The notes under the pieces: model-generated
What the model was told of the DNA's origin: nothing
What the model saw: only the letters and a program-made list of their open reading frames with translations
The model's database searches: none
In this document: positions 46,462 to 55,856 of the stretch, in pieces
Layout: each line of letters opens with the position of its first letter
Numbering within the stretch: the first letter of the stretch is position 1
Position numbers and translations under genes: made by a program
Source of the DNA: Coprococcus sp.
GTDB taxonomy: Bacteria > Bacillota_A > Clostridia > Lachnospirales > Lachnospiraceae
Assembly: GCA_017624085.1 (NCBI GenBank)
Contig: JAGANU010000009.1
Location: 117,147-181,146 of the forward strand
Reading direction: 5' to 3'
DNA length: 64,000 bases

Positions 46462-47184
46462 TTAATCAATAATACTTCCGTCAATGCCGACAGTTACTAC
46501 CTGCCATGGAATAACCTTACCGCTATTTTGAAGCGCCCTCTTTGTTGCCATCTCGATACCGCCGCAGCATGGAACCTCCATTCTGACAATTGTAACTGAC
46601 TGAATATCATTAAGGGCTATTATCTGCGTAAGTTTATCACTGTAGTCCACATTGTCAAGCTTCGGGCAGCCTATAATAGTAACTCTATCCTTAATAAACT
46701 CCTCATGAAAGGCTGCATAGGCATAGGCTGCACAATCTGCTGCAATAAGAAGCTTTGCCCCATCAAAGTAAGGCGCCTGAACCGGGGCGAGCTTAATCTG
46801 TACAGGCCAGTTAATTAGTCTTGATACCGCCTTTTTGATTGTTATTTCACCGTTAATATCCGGCTCATCCATTGCCTCATCTCTATTAATCTGCATAATA
46901 CGTGAGCCGGGACAACCCATGTGTTGATGAACATGTGCCTTGTTTTTCTCTTTCTGAGCCTTCTTCACTGCAGCCTCGTCATATTCCGGAGCTTCCCTCA
47001 TCTCAAATGTTATTGCCCCTGTAGGACAAGCAGGAAGACAGTCTCCAAAACCATCACAGAAGTTCTCCCTAACAAGCTTTGCCTTGCCGTTTACAATATC
47101 GATTGCGCCCTCATGACATGCTGTGGCACAGAGTCCGCAACCATTACATTTGTCTTCATCAATACGAATAATCTGTCTTACCAT
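46462..47184 (-). CDS. 4Fe-4S ferredoxin-type protein with C-terminal CCGG
   Basis: A 240-residue iron-sulfur protein. Two ferredoxin clusters are at the N-terminus (CNGCGLCATACHEGAI; CDGFGDCLPACPTGAI). Further Cys lie in MGCPGSR, ADCAAYAY, IGCPKLDN and PCCGGIE, a pattern found in proteins placed beside Crp/Fnr regulators and hybrid-cluster genes. The start is MVRQIIRIDEDKC at 47184, with AGGAG upstream. It is divergent from the Crp/Fnr gene, probably its regulator. A redox or electron-transfer role is inferred. Confidence 0.85.
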   Translation of the reverse strand: MVRQIIRIDEDKCNGCGLCATACHEGAIDIVNGKAKLVRENFCDGFGDCLPACPTGAITFEMREAPEYDEAAVKKAQKEKNKAHVHQHMGCPGSRIMQINRDEAMDEPDINGEITIKKAVSRLINWPVQIKLAPVQAPYFDGAKLLIAADCAAYAYAAFHEEFIKDRVTIIGCPKLDNVDYSDKLTQIIALNDIQSVTIVRMEVPCCGGIEMATKRALQNSGKVIPWQVVTVGIDGSIID

Positions 47185-47256
47185 ATATTTTATCATCTCC
47201 TAAAAAATAATCTTTACTTTATGATGAAATAATAATAAAAGAATCAAACAAATTAT

Positions 47257-47270
47257 GTTGGATATCCAAC
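47257..47270. promoter_or_regulatory. 14-bp perfect palindrome before the Crp/Fnr gene
   Basis: GTTGGATATCCAAC is perfectly symmetric and ends one base before the AAAGGAG ribosome-binding site of the regulator. Its dyad size fits a Crp/Fnr dimer site, so auto-regulation is plausible; it does not match the classic TTGAT-ATCAA FNR site exactly. Confidence 0.5.
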
Positions 47271-47284
47271 AAAGGAGCAAAATC

Positions 47285-47947
47285 ATGAAAAAATATATAG
47301 AGCTGCTTAAACTATGTCCTTTATTTGAAGGATTATCTGAAGACAATATATTAGCTGTTCTTGAGAGATTTGGAGCTTCTGTTAAAGCTTATAATAAAAA
47401 TGAATATATAAAGCTGACCGGCGATTCTGCCGAATTTATTGGCATAGTACTAGAAGGAAGTATTCAGATCGTTCAGGATGACTACTATGGAAACCGACAC
47501 ATTACCGCTTCCTTTAAGAAGGGGGACCTGTTTGCCGAAGCATTTGCCTGCGCCGGCATAAGCACACTCCCTGTTGATATCCTTTCCCGGGAGAACACAA
47601 AAATAATGTATATAGAAAGCCATCACATATTGAAAGGGTGCAATGGAAGCTGCGAATTCCATCACACCCTTATAAGTAATCTTCTAAAAATCGTATCGAA
47701 AAAGAATATGCTCCTAAAACAAAAGCTCCACTACCTGTCACAAAAAACAACATCCAAAAAGCTTATGGCATACCTGAACGATCAGGCCCTCACAAACAAT
47801 TCTTCTGAATTCACCATTCCCTACGACCGCCAGGGGCTGGCCGACTTTTTAGGTGTCGATCGAAGCGCACTGTCCGCCGAAATAAGCAAGCTTACCAAAC
47901 AGGGAATCCTCTCAACCAAAAGGAATTGGTTTCGACTTCACCTCTAA
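47285..47947 (+). CDS. Crp/Fnr-family transcription regulator
   Basis: A 220-residue regulator with an N-terminal effector-binding beta-roll (about 10-125; EYIKLTGDSAEFIGIVLEGS) and a C-terminal winged HTH (DRQGLADFLGVDRSALSAEI). It lacks the FNR N-terminal Cys cluster, though isolated Cys occur (CACAG, GCNGSCEF). AAAGGAG stands before the ATG at 47285. Divergent from the ferredoxin gene, its likely target. The stop is followed at once by the palindromic element. Confidence 0.92.
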   Translation: MKKYIELLKLCPLFEGLSEDNILAVLERFGASVKAYNKNEYIKLTGDSAEFIGIVLEGSIQIVQDDYYGNRHITASFKKGDLFAEAFACAGISTLPVDILSRENTKIMYIESHHILKGCNGSCEFHHTLISNLLKIVSKKNMLLKQKLHYLSQKTTSKKLMAYLNDQALTNNSSEFTIPYDRQGLADFLGVDRSALSAEISKLTKQGILSTKRNWFRLHL

Positions 47948-48294
47948 TGTGTCACCGGGGACAGGTTCCTTGACACACTTGTGTCACCGGGGACAGGTTC
48001 CTTGACACACAAAAAGGTTCCTGAGTAGGCTACTAAAATAGCAGGAACAATACAAACAATCGGTAGCGTAGCGTGCTTTGCTTCGCCGCTTCCTTGCTAA
48101 GGCGGGAGCGGGAATGCCCTTATCCCCGCGAGAGCCGCATGCAAATGGAAGCAAGGCGAAGTGAAGGTAAGCTAGCGTGATTGTTGTATGTTCCTGCTAT
48201 TTTGGCAGCCTGCTCAGGAACCAGAAGAACAATGTGTCAAGGGACCTGTCCCCAGTGACACAGTGTGTCAAGGAACCTGTCCCCGGTGACACAC
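47948..48294. repeat. Long palindromic REP-flanked element, copy 2 (347 bp)
   Basis: Same plan as the element at 23632-24053. Left REPs are at 47949-47978 and 47981-48010, right REPs at 48233-48262 and 48263-48294, and the core at 48058-48186. The arm segments (GGTTCCTGAG ... AAAATAGCAGGAACA on the left and their complement on the right) are unrelated in sequence to copy 1, yet pair with each other. REP units are adjacent instead of 14 nt apart. It begins one base after the Crp/Fnr stop and ends seven bases before the convergent GH9 stop. Confidence 0.9.
48058..48186. other. Conserved core of palindromic element, copy 2
   Basis: 129 nt, exactly the length of the core in copy 1, with the same order of blocks: AATCGGTAGCGT, GCTTCGCCGCTTC, TTGCTAAGGCGGGAGCGGG, GCCCTTAT, GAGCCGCATGCA, GAAGCAAGGCGAAG and AGCGTGATTGTTG. 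Single-base insertions and deletions balance out, and the central GCGGG/CCCGC stem is retained although neighbouring bases differ. Confidence 0.75.
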
Positions 48295-48301
48295 GGTAGG
48301 G

Positions 48302-51300
48302 TTATCGAACAAAGACGGCCTTTGTTGACAGGCCCTTTGCTATGAAGAGCTTTTTGTAGGCAGTATATTTTGCAGACGGAACACGAACCTTGATGGTCTT
48401 GTAGGTTCCTGTAAATGCCTTGGCACCGATGGTTTTTGATGTCATCCTGGTGCTTCTGACTATCATAGTCTTAAGACTCTTACAGCCATAGAAGGCGTAT
48501 GCGCCTATTTTGTATGCTGAAGCCGGAAGTGATATTCCGGAAAGGCGGGAACACTTACAAAATGCATACCTTCCGATAGACTTAAGATTTCCTGTAAATT
48601 TTACACTCTTAAGGCTAGTGCAGCCGTAGAATGCATAATCACCTATAGCTGTCACATTCTTGCCTATGGCAAGTGAGGTTATGGTTGTGTTGCCCTTAAA
48701 TGACTTCGCGCCAATGGCAGTAACCTTGAAGTACTTGCCGCCAAGCCTTATTGTGCTTGGAACAGTAACTGCTGCTGTTTTCTTTACAACAGAGTAGAGC
48801 GTTACTGTACCGGTTCCGTCAGTTGCAGCCCTTGTTATCTTGTACTTGAAATTGCCACTGTTATAGAGCTTGCCGGCCTTGGTTACAATGTAGAAATACT
48901 TTGTAATGGTTCCGCCGTAGTTTCCTATACCTGATATAACAGCCTTTGCCTTTCCGAAGTTAACATTGTATGAGTATGTAACCTTATAGTTTCTGCCAAG
49001 GACAAGCTTTGATGCCCCGTAGGTTGCTGTAACAGTCGGCTTAACAGCCTTTCCTGTGTACAGAGCCTTTGTTGCCATCGTGATCTTGGCCTTTGTTATA
49101 CTTCTCTTTAATATGGTAAATGTAAGCTCATGGCTTCCCTTGTAGCTTCCGATACCGGTTACGGTTGCTGTGGCTGTTCCGGCATTTCTGTTGTTTTTGT
49201 ATGTAACAGTGTAGTCTGTGCCAGAAACAAGAGTCTTTCCGCAAACAACAACCTCAATCTCAGGAGTCATAAGAGCTCCTGTTACTGTTACCGCATAGCT
49301 TTCTGTTCCTGTTTCCTTGAAGGTAAATGTGCTGTCTGTATTTATATCTGTCGGAAGCACAATACTCTCACCGCTCTCGTCCACCGGATCCTTTGAAAAG
49401 GTAGGATTTCCTTCAATGTCAGCACCGTCCACAACGATGCTTCCATTCTCATCCTTAACCCCAAATGAGTTGCTGCCGTTATCTGTACCACCTCCTGCAC
49501 TTACGCTTCCACCTGTAAGCTTAATGCTACTGTCCGCCGAAACTACAGACTCACCCGGGACAAGCTCCTTTGAGGTTGCTGCAAGAACACCCTCTGTCAC
49601 CTCAATAATATGAGCCTTCACAGCTTCCTTTGATGACTCAATGTCAACGGACGCGCCGCAGATAGTAACTGTTCCGGTTGCTGCAATTCCCTGATTACCA
49701 GACTTAATGGAAAGCCTTCCGCCTTCCATGGTAAGACTTCCCTGAACACTTATGGCCGGCTTATCTGTTGCAAAAACAGATAGTGACGCTGTATTGTCAC
49801 CGGTTATAACAAGGGATGCAGGGGCACTGCTTCCCGGTGTGCATTGTATTTTTTCACTCACACTGTTTGAGCCCTTAATATCAAAAATAAAGTCCGCTGC
49901 GGTCTGTGGTATTACATTCACACTTTTAACTGTCGCATTATCAAGAGTAAGTTTCGTAGCACTACCGGTATATACGGCTACATTGCCTCCTTCTCCCGTT
50001 ACTGTGTACTCCTTATTATCAGCAAATGTAACTATGTAAACGCCATCATTTTCTGAAACAGCAATTGTCTGAGCTCCTCCACCTAAAGACAGAGCCTTTA
50101 CATATGCCGGGTCAGATACCTTACTCAGATCTATCCTGTATGGGTCCGCCACAAGGGTAGTAACCTGAATGCATGCTGCGATTTGGCCTGCCTTGTAATT
50201 ATCTGATTCCTTCACTCTCGAATATACGTAATATGTTGTAAACTCTGAAAGACCGGTAAAGCTTCCACTTTCCTTCCATGAAAGTGCAGCCGGATCTGTA
50301 GTTTTTACCTTTGATATTGCGTACTCAGCTACAGAAGCTACGCCACTAACCACCGCTGTCACAGTTACAGAATTACACGAAACAACCGGAGTATTTGTAA
50401 CAATACTTCCAGGCATATCAGCCTTGTCAATAGTGGCTGTGAGGGTTACAGATGCCGAACCATTTGCAGATGTAATGTTAAGAGTGTCACTGTAAGAGCC
50501 TGCGTTAAGGCCGCTCTTTAGCTTAACCTTTATAGTAGCATTTTCACCAGCTGCCAGCTCTGATAAAACGCTTCCATCCAGCTCAAATGCGCTTCCGTTC
50601 TTAAATCTTGCCTCAACACCCGTAAGAGCCAGCTCTCCGCTGTTTCCTATCTGAATATTCTTTGTATCTGCACTGCTATATCCATATGAAAGCACCGGCC
50701 ATGAAAGAGCCTTCGTCTCACATGCAAGAGCGCCCGGATTTGGCTCCGGCTCAGGCTCCGGTTCAGGCTCCGGTGTCGGGTCAACCTCTGTTCCGCCATC
50801 TACCTTCCTAAGCTCTGATGAGATATCGCTTAAGGCTACCACCTTCTGCTGACTCTTCTCCTCATCCGTTCCATAATTGTTTATATAAAGGTAAAGCCCC
50901 GCTGCTGCGCCTACAAGTCCTGCGTTATAGTCAAGGGCAACCTCATTTGCCGTGTAATCATCCGCTGTATCGATATAGTTTGTGCTCTTGTCAGTAGGTC
51001 CTCCTACAAGGGCACCCACAAGCACATGAGCCTGTGCTTTTGTACCCTGAACAGAGCCTGTATATCCACTTGCTGCCCTGTGATGCGGGTATTTTGATGA
51101 AAGCTGGTTGTAGCCTACAACAAAGCATTTTGAGCCCGGATTGTTTCCGAGAATATACTTCATCTGTCCATTTGCCCATGCAGAATAATTGTTCTTGCTA
51201 AACATATGGTCATACATAAGTCCTGTCATCTGGTGAGCAGCGTTATATCTGGCTGAGCCCCACTTCTGAAGGAAGAAGAAATTGTTATCATCCGACTTTG

Positions 51301-52750
51301 TATTGCCACTTACAAGTCCTGTCTGATTCTCTGTAAATGCTGTAAGTCCCATTCCATCCGGACTGTAAAGAAGGGCTGCTGACGCCACATTGTTCCATGA
51401 TAATACCCAATTTGGATTGTACTTATTTCCATATACACTTACATACTTTGTCTTATAAGCACTGTTTCCGGTAGCCTTATAGAGAAGAGCTGCCGCAAGG
51501 GCGTAGTCGTCATCCCAGGAATCCGAGTTGTACAGGTCAGAAGGTGTTGTCACACTTGTAGCTTTTGTATGTGTATCTGCGTATGTAAAAAGCTTCTCTG
51601 CATATGAGAGGGCTGTCTTATCCTCGTAGTTGATATACTGGGCCGCAAGGGCAGCTGACATAAGACACACTATGTCCGTACATGTATTTGTATCGTCTGT
51701 AAACCACACCTCTCCGCTTCTTGAAGGCTGATTCTCAGGTGCCCCCCAATAGTTGTGGTCTGTAGTACCATTTCCTACCTGATAGCATACCGCCTGAACT
51801 GTTCCATCACTTCCAAGCACTGTGCACCTCTCAAAGTAGTCAGTGAATCTGTCCATTATTCTTTTAAAATGTGCCTCTGTTCCTGTATCAGCAAATGCTT
51901 TGGAAAACTCCATATGAGCCATTCCGAGAGTAACTGCTGAATATGCCTGTGGAAGCATGAATTTGCCGTGGTCTCCGGCATCATGATAACCACCGCTTAC
52001 ATCAACCGTCCTGCCATTGTAGGATGCCTGTGCATCCTCAGTATGGCAGTCCGCTCTCCATGAAAACTCACTTTTTTCTTCAACATCAGAGCCGCACATA
52101 TTTGCATCATAGAGATAGAGGGACTCCTGAAGAAGCTTAGCATAGTTGTACTCGATGTCCTTGTTCATATCCTCTGTGTTATCTCCTGTTCCAGGCTGGT
52201 CTCCTGAGCCTCCGGATGAGCCTCCATCTCCTGAAAGAACAGCCTTTGTTATTCGAAATCTTACAGTACTGTTTTCCTTAAGATTCGCTATCTGAATTCC
52301 GAAGGTAACATTCTCTGTACTAGTTGTATTTATTGCCGAAAGATCAAGACTTGTAGTGTATTCACCTTCCGATGAAAGAGACTCCCACACGTCATTGTTT
52401 GACCACGCACTTCCATAGCTTGCAAATGGCATAACTCCCGCATTCTGTCCATCTGCAGCCGTAAACGTGGTAACCTCATAGGTGATAGCTAGCGTTTTAT
52501 AACCCTTGTCTGCTATAGCCTTCATGGACGCCACGTCCGTTCCCGGCGTAAACCGAAGCTCCGCCTTGCCAAAGTCACTCCACTCGTCAGTCTTTGCAGT
52601 TACACTCTGCCATGAGCTATCAACAGAAAGCTCCAGCTCTGAAGCTGCAAGCGAAGTCACCTGCGGCCATATAATGCTTGATATTACAAGAATGACGCTC
52701 ACAAGAAGCGCAGTTATTCTGTTCCCAATTCTTGCCCTTTTTAATCCCAT
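48302..52750 (-). CDS. Multidomain GH9 cellulase with BspA-type repeats
   Basis: A secreted 1482-residue enzyme. Signal peptide (to about 37), N-terminal beta/CBM-like domain (40-175), Gly/Ser linker, GH9 (about 192-650) with catalytic Asp in SGGYHDAGDHGKF, PHHRAASGY and the acid Glu in DYTANEVALDYNAG, a Pro-Glu linker, a beta-sandwich (about 685-790), a fibronectin-like segment, a DUF4353-like carbohydrate-binding region, MBG/Ig-like units (TATVTGIGSYKGSHELTFTI and a second) and five LRR_5 repeats (YAFYGCTSLKSVKF) ending in a conserved surface-protein tail. The BspA-type end replaces a dockerin or sortase motif. Start 52750 has GGAGG five bases upstream. It is monocistronic; the 189-base upstream gap shows no riboswitch I can name. 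Confidence 0.9.
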   Translation of the reverse strand: MGLKRARIGNRITALLVSVILVISSIIWPQVTSLAASELELSVDSSWQSVTAKTDEWSDFGKAELRFTPGTDVASMKAIADKGYKTLAITYEVTTFTAADGQNAGVMPFASYGSAWSNNDVWESLSSEGEYTTSLDLSAINTTSTENVTFGIQIANLKENSTVRFRITKAVLSGDGGSSGGSGDQPGTGDNTEDMNKDIEYNYAKLLQESLYLYDANMCGSDVEEKSEFSWRADCHTEDAQASYNGRTVDVSGGYHDAGDHGKFMLPQAYSAVTLGMAHMEFSKAFADTGTEAHFKRIMDRFTDYFERCTVLGSDGTVQAVCYQVGNGTTDHNYWGAPENQPSRSGEVWFTDDTNTCTDIVCLMSAALAAQYINYEDKTALSYAEKLFTYADTHTKATSVTTPSDLYNSDSWDDDYALAAALLYKATGNSAYKTKYVSVYGNKYNPNWVLSWNNVASAALLYSPDGMGLTAFTENQTGLVSGNTKSDDNNFFFLQKWGSARYNAAHQMTGLMYDHMFSKNNYSAWANGQMKYILGNNPGSKCFVVGYNQLSSKYPHHRAASGYTGSVQGTKAQAHVLVGALVGGPTDKSTNYIDTADDYTANEVALDYNAGLVGAAAGLYLYINNYGTDEEKSQQKVVALSDISSELRKVDGGTEVDPTPEPEPEPEPEPNPGALACETKALSWPVLSYGYSSADTKNIQIGNSGELALTGVEARFKNGSAFELDGSVLSELAAGENATIKVKLKSGLNAGSYSDTLNITSANGSASVTLTATIDKADMPGSIVTNTPVVSCNSVTVTAVVSGVASVAEYAISKVKTTDPAALSWKESGSFTGLSEFTTYYVYSRVKESDNYKAGQIAACIQVTTLVADPYRIDLSKVSDPAYVKALSLGGGAQTIAVSENDGVYIVTFADNKEYTVTGEGGNVAVYTGSATKLTLDNATVKSVNVIPQTAADFIFDIKGSNSVSEKIQCTPGSSAPASLVITGDNTASLSVFATDKPAISVQGSLTMEGGRLSIKSGNQGIAATGTVTICGASVDIESSKEAVKAHIIEVTEGVLAATSKELVPGESVVSADSSIKLTGGSVSAGGGTDNGSNSFGVKDENGSIVVDGADIEGNPTFSKDPVDESGESIVLPTDINTDSTFTFKETGTESYAVTVTGALMTPEIEVVVCGKTLVSGTDYTVTYKNNRNAGTATATVTGIGSYKGSHELTFTILKRSITKAKITMATKALYTGKAVKPTVTATYGASKLVLGRNYKVTYSYNVNFGKAKAVISGIGNYGGTITKYFYIVTKAGKLYNSGNFKYKITRAATDGTGTVTLYSVVKKTAAVTVPSTIRLGGKYFKVTAIGAKSFKGNTTITSLAIGKNVTAIGDYAFYGCTSLKSVKFTGNLKSIGRYAFCKCSRLSGISLPASAYKIGAYAFYGCKSLKTMIVRSTRMTSKTIGAKAFTGTYKTIKVRVPSAKYTAYKKLFIAKGLSTKAVFVR

Positions 52751-52939
52751 ATAATCCTCCAACATATAATTTTCTAAGCCTGATGGCAGAGCTGCGCAGA
52801 TGAAGATGTTTTACTTAAGTCCGGCACGCAACTTTTTCGTCAATCAGTCATACATATATAAAAAATAACACAGAATACACTGTTATGGAAACATGAAACC
52901 TTCCTTATATGTTCCACATTTTTAACAATGTTTTCTGTG

Positions 52940-53947
52940 CTATTTTGACAGTATTGCTTTGGCCTCCTCTATGTCCTTTTTCATCTGAAGTGTCAGCTCC
53001 TCAACACTTTCAAATTTCTTTTCACCCCTTATTCGGCTTATGAGCTCAACTCTTATGTCGGCACCATATATATCCTTGCCAAAGTCAAATAGATTCGTCT
53101 CAATAGTAATGCAGCCTGTATCATTTACTGTAGGATTGTCACCTATGTTCGTTATACCTCTGTACACTCTGAATGGGTCTTCATGTGCTGCCACATCACC
53201 GGACAAAATACGTATTCTTGACGCATATACTCCCGCAGGAGGATAAAGCTTATGTGCATCAGGAAGCATATTTGCTGTGGGAATTCCGATTGTTCTCCCA
53301 AGCTGTCTTCCATGCACGACCTTCCCAAGCATGCTGTATGGTCTTCCCAGAAGCGTGATAACATCATCAACCTGTCCCTCTGATATACACCTTCTGATCT
53401 CAGTGGAGCTGATTATTCCAAGCTCTTTGTCAGGTACATGAACATTACTTGCAGCTTCCGTGTTACAAAGCGCCTCCCTGCTCAGCTTCGGAATCTCAAT
53501 AACCTTATAGCCATAGTCCTTTGAATATTTCCTTAGCAGATGAACATCCCCTGCAGCATCCCTGCCAAACCTAAAATCGCTTCCCACAACGATATATGAA
53601 GCATGAAGCATATCCACAAGTATATCTCTAATAAAAGCCTGTGGCTCTGTACTTGCAAATGCGTCGTCGAAGGGATACTCCACCATCACATCGATACCTG
53701 TGTCAGCAGCAACCATAGCCTTCTCATCAGAGGTATATATGCTCTTCATGTTTGATATATCAAATACATGATTTTCCTTCATATCAAATGTAAACAGTAT
53801 TCCGGTGTAGCCTTCCTTTTGAAGCTCAAGAACCTTATTTACAAGGAGCATGTGTCCCTCATGTATGCCGTCGAACTTTCCAAGGGCAACTGCGGATCTG
53901 TCGGAGCTATTAAGTTGTACCTTCTTTGTGTCCTTTATTCGAATCAT
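52940..53947 (-). CDS. ribF: Bifunctional riboflavin kinase / FAD synthetase
   Basis: RibF makes FMN and then FAD. The N-terminal FAD synthetase has VALGKFDGIHEGHMLLV with the nucleotidyltransferase GxHxGH motif and ISSTEIRRCISEG; the C-terminal riboflavin kinase has GRTIGIPTANM and RGITNIGDNPTV. 335 residues. It follows truB by eight bases at the end of the infB operon, as in Bacillus. Confidence 0.96.
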   Translation of the reverse strand: MIRIKDTKKVQLNSSDRSAVALGKFDGIHEGHMLLVNKVLELQKEGYTGILFTFDMKENHVFDISNMKSIYTSDEKAMVAADTGIDVMVEYPFDDAFASTEPQAFIRDILVDMLHASYIVVGSDFRFGRDAAGDVHLLRKYSKDYGYKVIEIPKLSREALCNTEAASNVHVPDKELGIISSTEIRRCISEGQVDDVITLLGRPYSMLGKVVHGRQLGRTIGIPTANMLPDAHKLYPPAGVYASRIRILSGDVAAHEDPFRVYRGITNIGDNPTVNDTGCITIETNLFDFGKDIYGADIRVELISRIRGEKKFESVEELTLQMKKDIEEAKAILSK

Positions 53948-53955
53948 CCTAAACC

Positions 53956-54855
53956 TTAAGCCTCCGGAAACATCTTATATGGCACATACTGCTTCTTCTC
54001 ATCGCTGTATTCATACAATGCCGCAAACCTGCCATTTTCATCGTACACCTTTACATAGGTATCCTTATATACCTGGTTTTCTACAAACGAAGCAGGCTTT
54101 AACTTGTTGCCATTAAACAAAAGCTTTGCAGCCTCGTCCGTAATATGAAGGGAAGGAATATTCGGCATAAGCCTGTCAGTGGTAAGCACATAGTCCATAA
54201 GTGTGCCATCATCCCTAACCCTCTCAACATCCGAAAGTCTTAAGCTGTCTGAGATATCAAAGCCCTTTACCTCTGTCCTTACAAGCCTTTCCATAACCGC
54301 ACCGCAGGAAAGCTTCTCCCCTATATCTCTGCAAAGGCTCCTTATATAAGTTCCCTTTGAGCAGGAAACAGAAAATGTGACTCTTGGAAGCTCAACATTT
54401 TCTATCGTAATGCTGTGTATTGTAACAGGTCTTGGCTCCCTTTCAATCACCTGCCCCTGTCTTGCCAGCTCATACAGCTTCTTTCCTCCAACCTTTATGG
54501 CTGAGTACATAGGAGGAATCTGCATATAATCCCCAACAAAGCTGTTTATGGCTTCAACTACAACGGACTCCTTCGGGAACACATCACACACATCCGTAAG
54601 CTTTCCTGTAACATCCTCTGTATCACTGGTCTTTCCAAGAAGCATGGTACATGTGTACGTCTTATTCTTCTCTGTCAGAAGGTCACACATCTTTGTTGCA
54701 CTTCCGAGACACACAAGAAGAACTCCCTCCGCCATGGGATCGAGAGTTCCTGTGTGACCTATTTTTTTCTGTTTCAATATACCTCGAAGCTTGGCTACCA
54801 CGTCAAATGAAGTGTAGCCCTGCTCCTTATATATGTTAATAAATCCATTTATCAT
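53956..54855 (-). CDS. truB: tRNA pseudouridine-55 synthase TruB
   Basis: TruB makes pseudouridine at position 55 of tRNA. The catalytic Asp is in HTGTLDPMAEGVLLV and the conserved KGTYIRSLCRDIGE is present; a C-terminal PUA-like region follows. 299 residues. It overlaps the nrnA stop by four bases. Confidence 0.96.
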   Translation of the reverse strand: MINGFINIYKEQGYTSFDVVAKLRGILKQKKIGHTGTLDPMAEGVLLVCLGSATKMCDLLTEKNKTYTCTMLLGKTSDTEDVTGKLTDVCDVFPKESVVVEAINSFVGDYMQIPPMYSAIKVGGKKLYELARQGQVIEREPRPVTIHSITIENVELPRVTFSVSCSKGTYIRSLCRDIGEKLSCGAVMERLVRTEVKGFDISDSLRLSDVERVRDDGTLMDYVLTTDRLMPNIPSLHITDEAAKLLFNGNKLKPASFVENQVYKDTYVKVYDENGRFAALYEYSDEKKQYVPYKMFPEA

Positions 54856-55796
54856 AACTGTCTCTCTATCTCTGCCACTATATCACTTACGATCATGGCG
54901 GCATCTCCTGTCATGGTAAAGCCTGATGCTCTCACGTGTCCACCACCACCGTGATTACATGCGATTATACTCACATCCACTATAGCATTTGACCTTAAGG
55001 ATATTTTGTAGGTGTCATTTCCTGTCTGATACATAAAAAATGCAACCTCTGTTCCCCTTGTAAGTCGAAGCTGGTCTACAATGCCCTCCACATCAAGGCT
55101 TGTGGCACCAAAGGTGGAAAAATCCTCTTCCTTAAGCAGTGTATGTGATATTTTACCTTCTGCAAACTGCTCCATATTACAAATGGCATATCCCATAAGT
55201 CTGTTCTGGATAAGAGTCTTTCTGTAGAAGGTTTCATCTATAACGTAATACGACCTTGCACCCTTCTCAATAAGCTTGCCTGCTATAGTCATTGTCTCTC
55301 TGCTTGTGTTGCTATGCTTAAACACTCCGGTATCGTGAACAATTCCGGTATAAAGACACTCAGCGCACGGATAATCAATCTTATCCTCATCCAAAAGCTT
55401 ATATATAGTCTCTGCAGTTGAGCTTGAATCCGGCTCAATATGATACCAGTTGCCAAAGCCTGTGTTGGATATGTGATGGTCAATACAGAGGGCTCTCTTT
55501 GCGGTCTCATAAAGCCTTGTAAATGGGGCAAATCTGTCCACATCGCCACAGTCAAGGGACATGAACAGATCATAGCATGCACCATCATCCTCATGCTTAA
55601 CCTTGTCCGCACCGTTTAAAAACATAAATACATCCGGGAACTCCTGAAGATATACCTGAACCTTCTTTTCCGGATAATTTCTTGTAATATAGTTATACAT
55701 TCCAAGTGTTGAACCTACACAGTCACCGTCAGGCTTTATATGACCTGTTATCACTATGCTATCCGCATTTTCTATCTCTTTTATCAGATTGTTCAT
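54852..55796 (-). CDS. nrnA: DHH/DHHA1 phosphoesterase (NrnA-type oligoribonuclease/pAp phosphatase)
   Basis: NrnA degrades nano-RNAs and dephosphorylates pAp. The DHH domain has ITGHIKPDGDCVGSTLG, SLDCGD and CIDHHISNTGFG; the DHHA1 part ends with NHGGGGHVRASGF. The start at 55796 (MNNLIKEIENAD) has GGGAGGAATTTCTT before it; earlier ATGs extend into a non-conserved leader. In the infB operon between rbfA and truB. About 314 residues. Confidence 0.93.
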   Translation of the reverse strand: MNNLIKEIENADSIVITGHIKPDGDCVGSTLGMYNYITRNYPEKKVQVYLQEFPDVFMFLNGADKVKHEDDGACYDLFMSLDCGDVDRFAPFTRLYETAKRALCIDHHISNTGFGNWYHIEPDSSSTAETIYKLLDEDKIDYPCAECLYTGIVHDTGVFKHSNTSRETMTIAGKLIEKGARSYYVIDETFYRKTLIQNRLMGYAICNMEQFAEGKISHTLLKEEDFSTFGATSLDVEGIVDQLRLTRGTEVAFFMYQTGNDTYKISLRSNAIVDVSIIACNHGGGGHVRASGFTMTGDAAMIVSDIVAEIERQL

Positions 55797-55856
55797 AAGA
55801 AATTCCTCCCTCATGTCATGCGTGACAGATCGAACCTGCACCTAAAATCACAAGGA

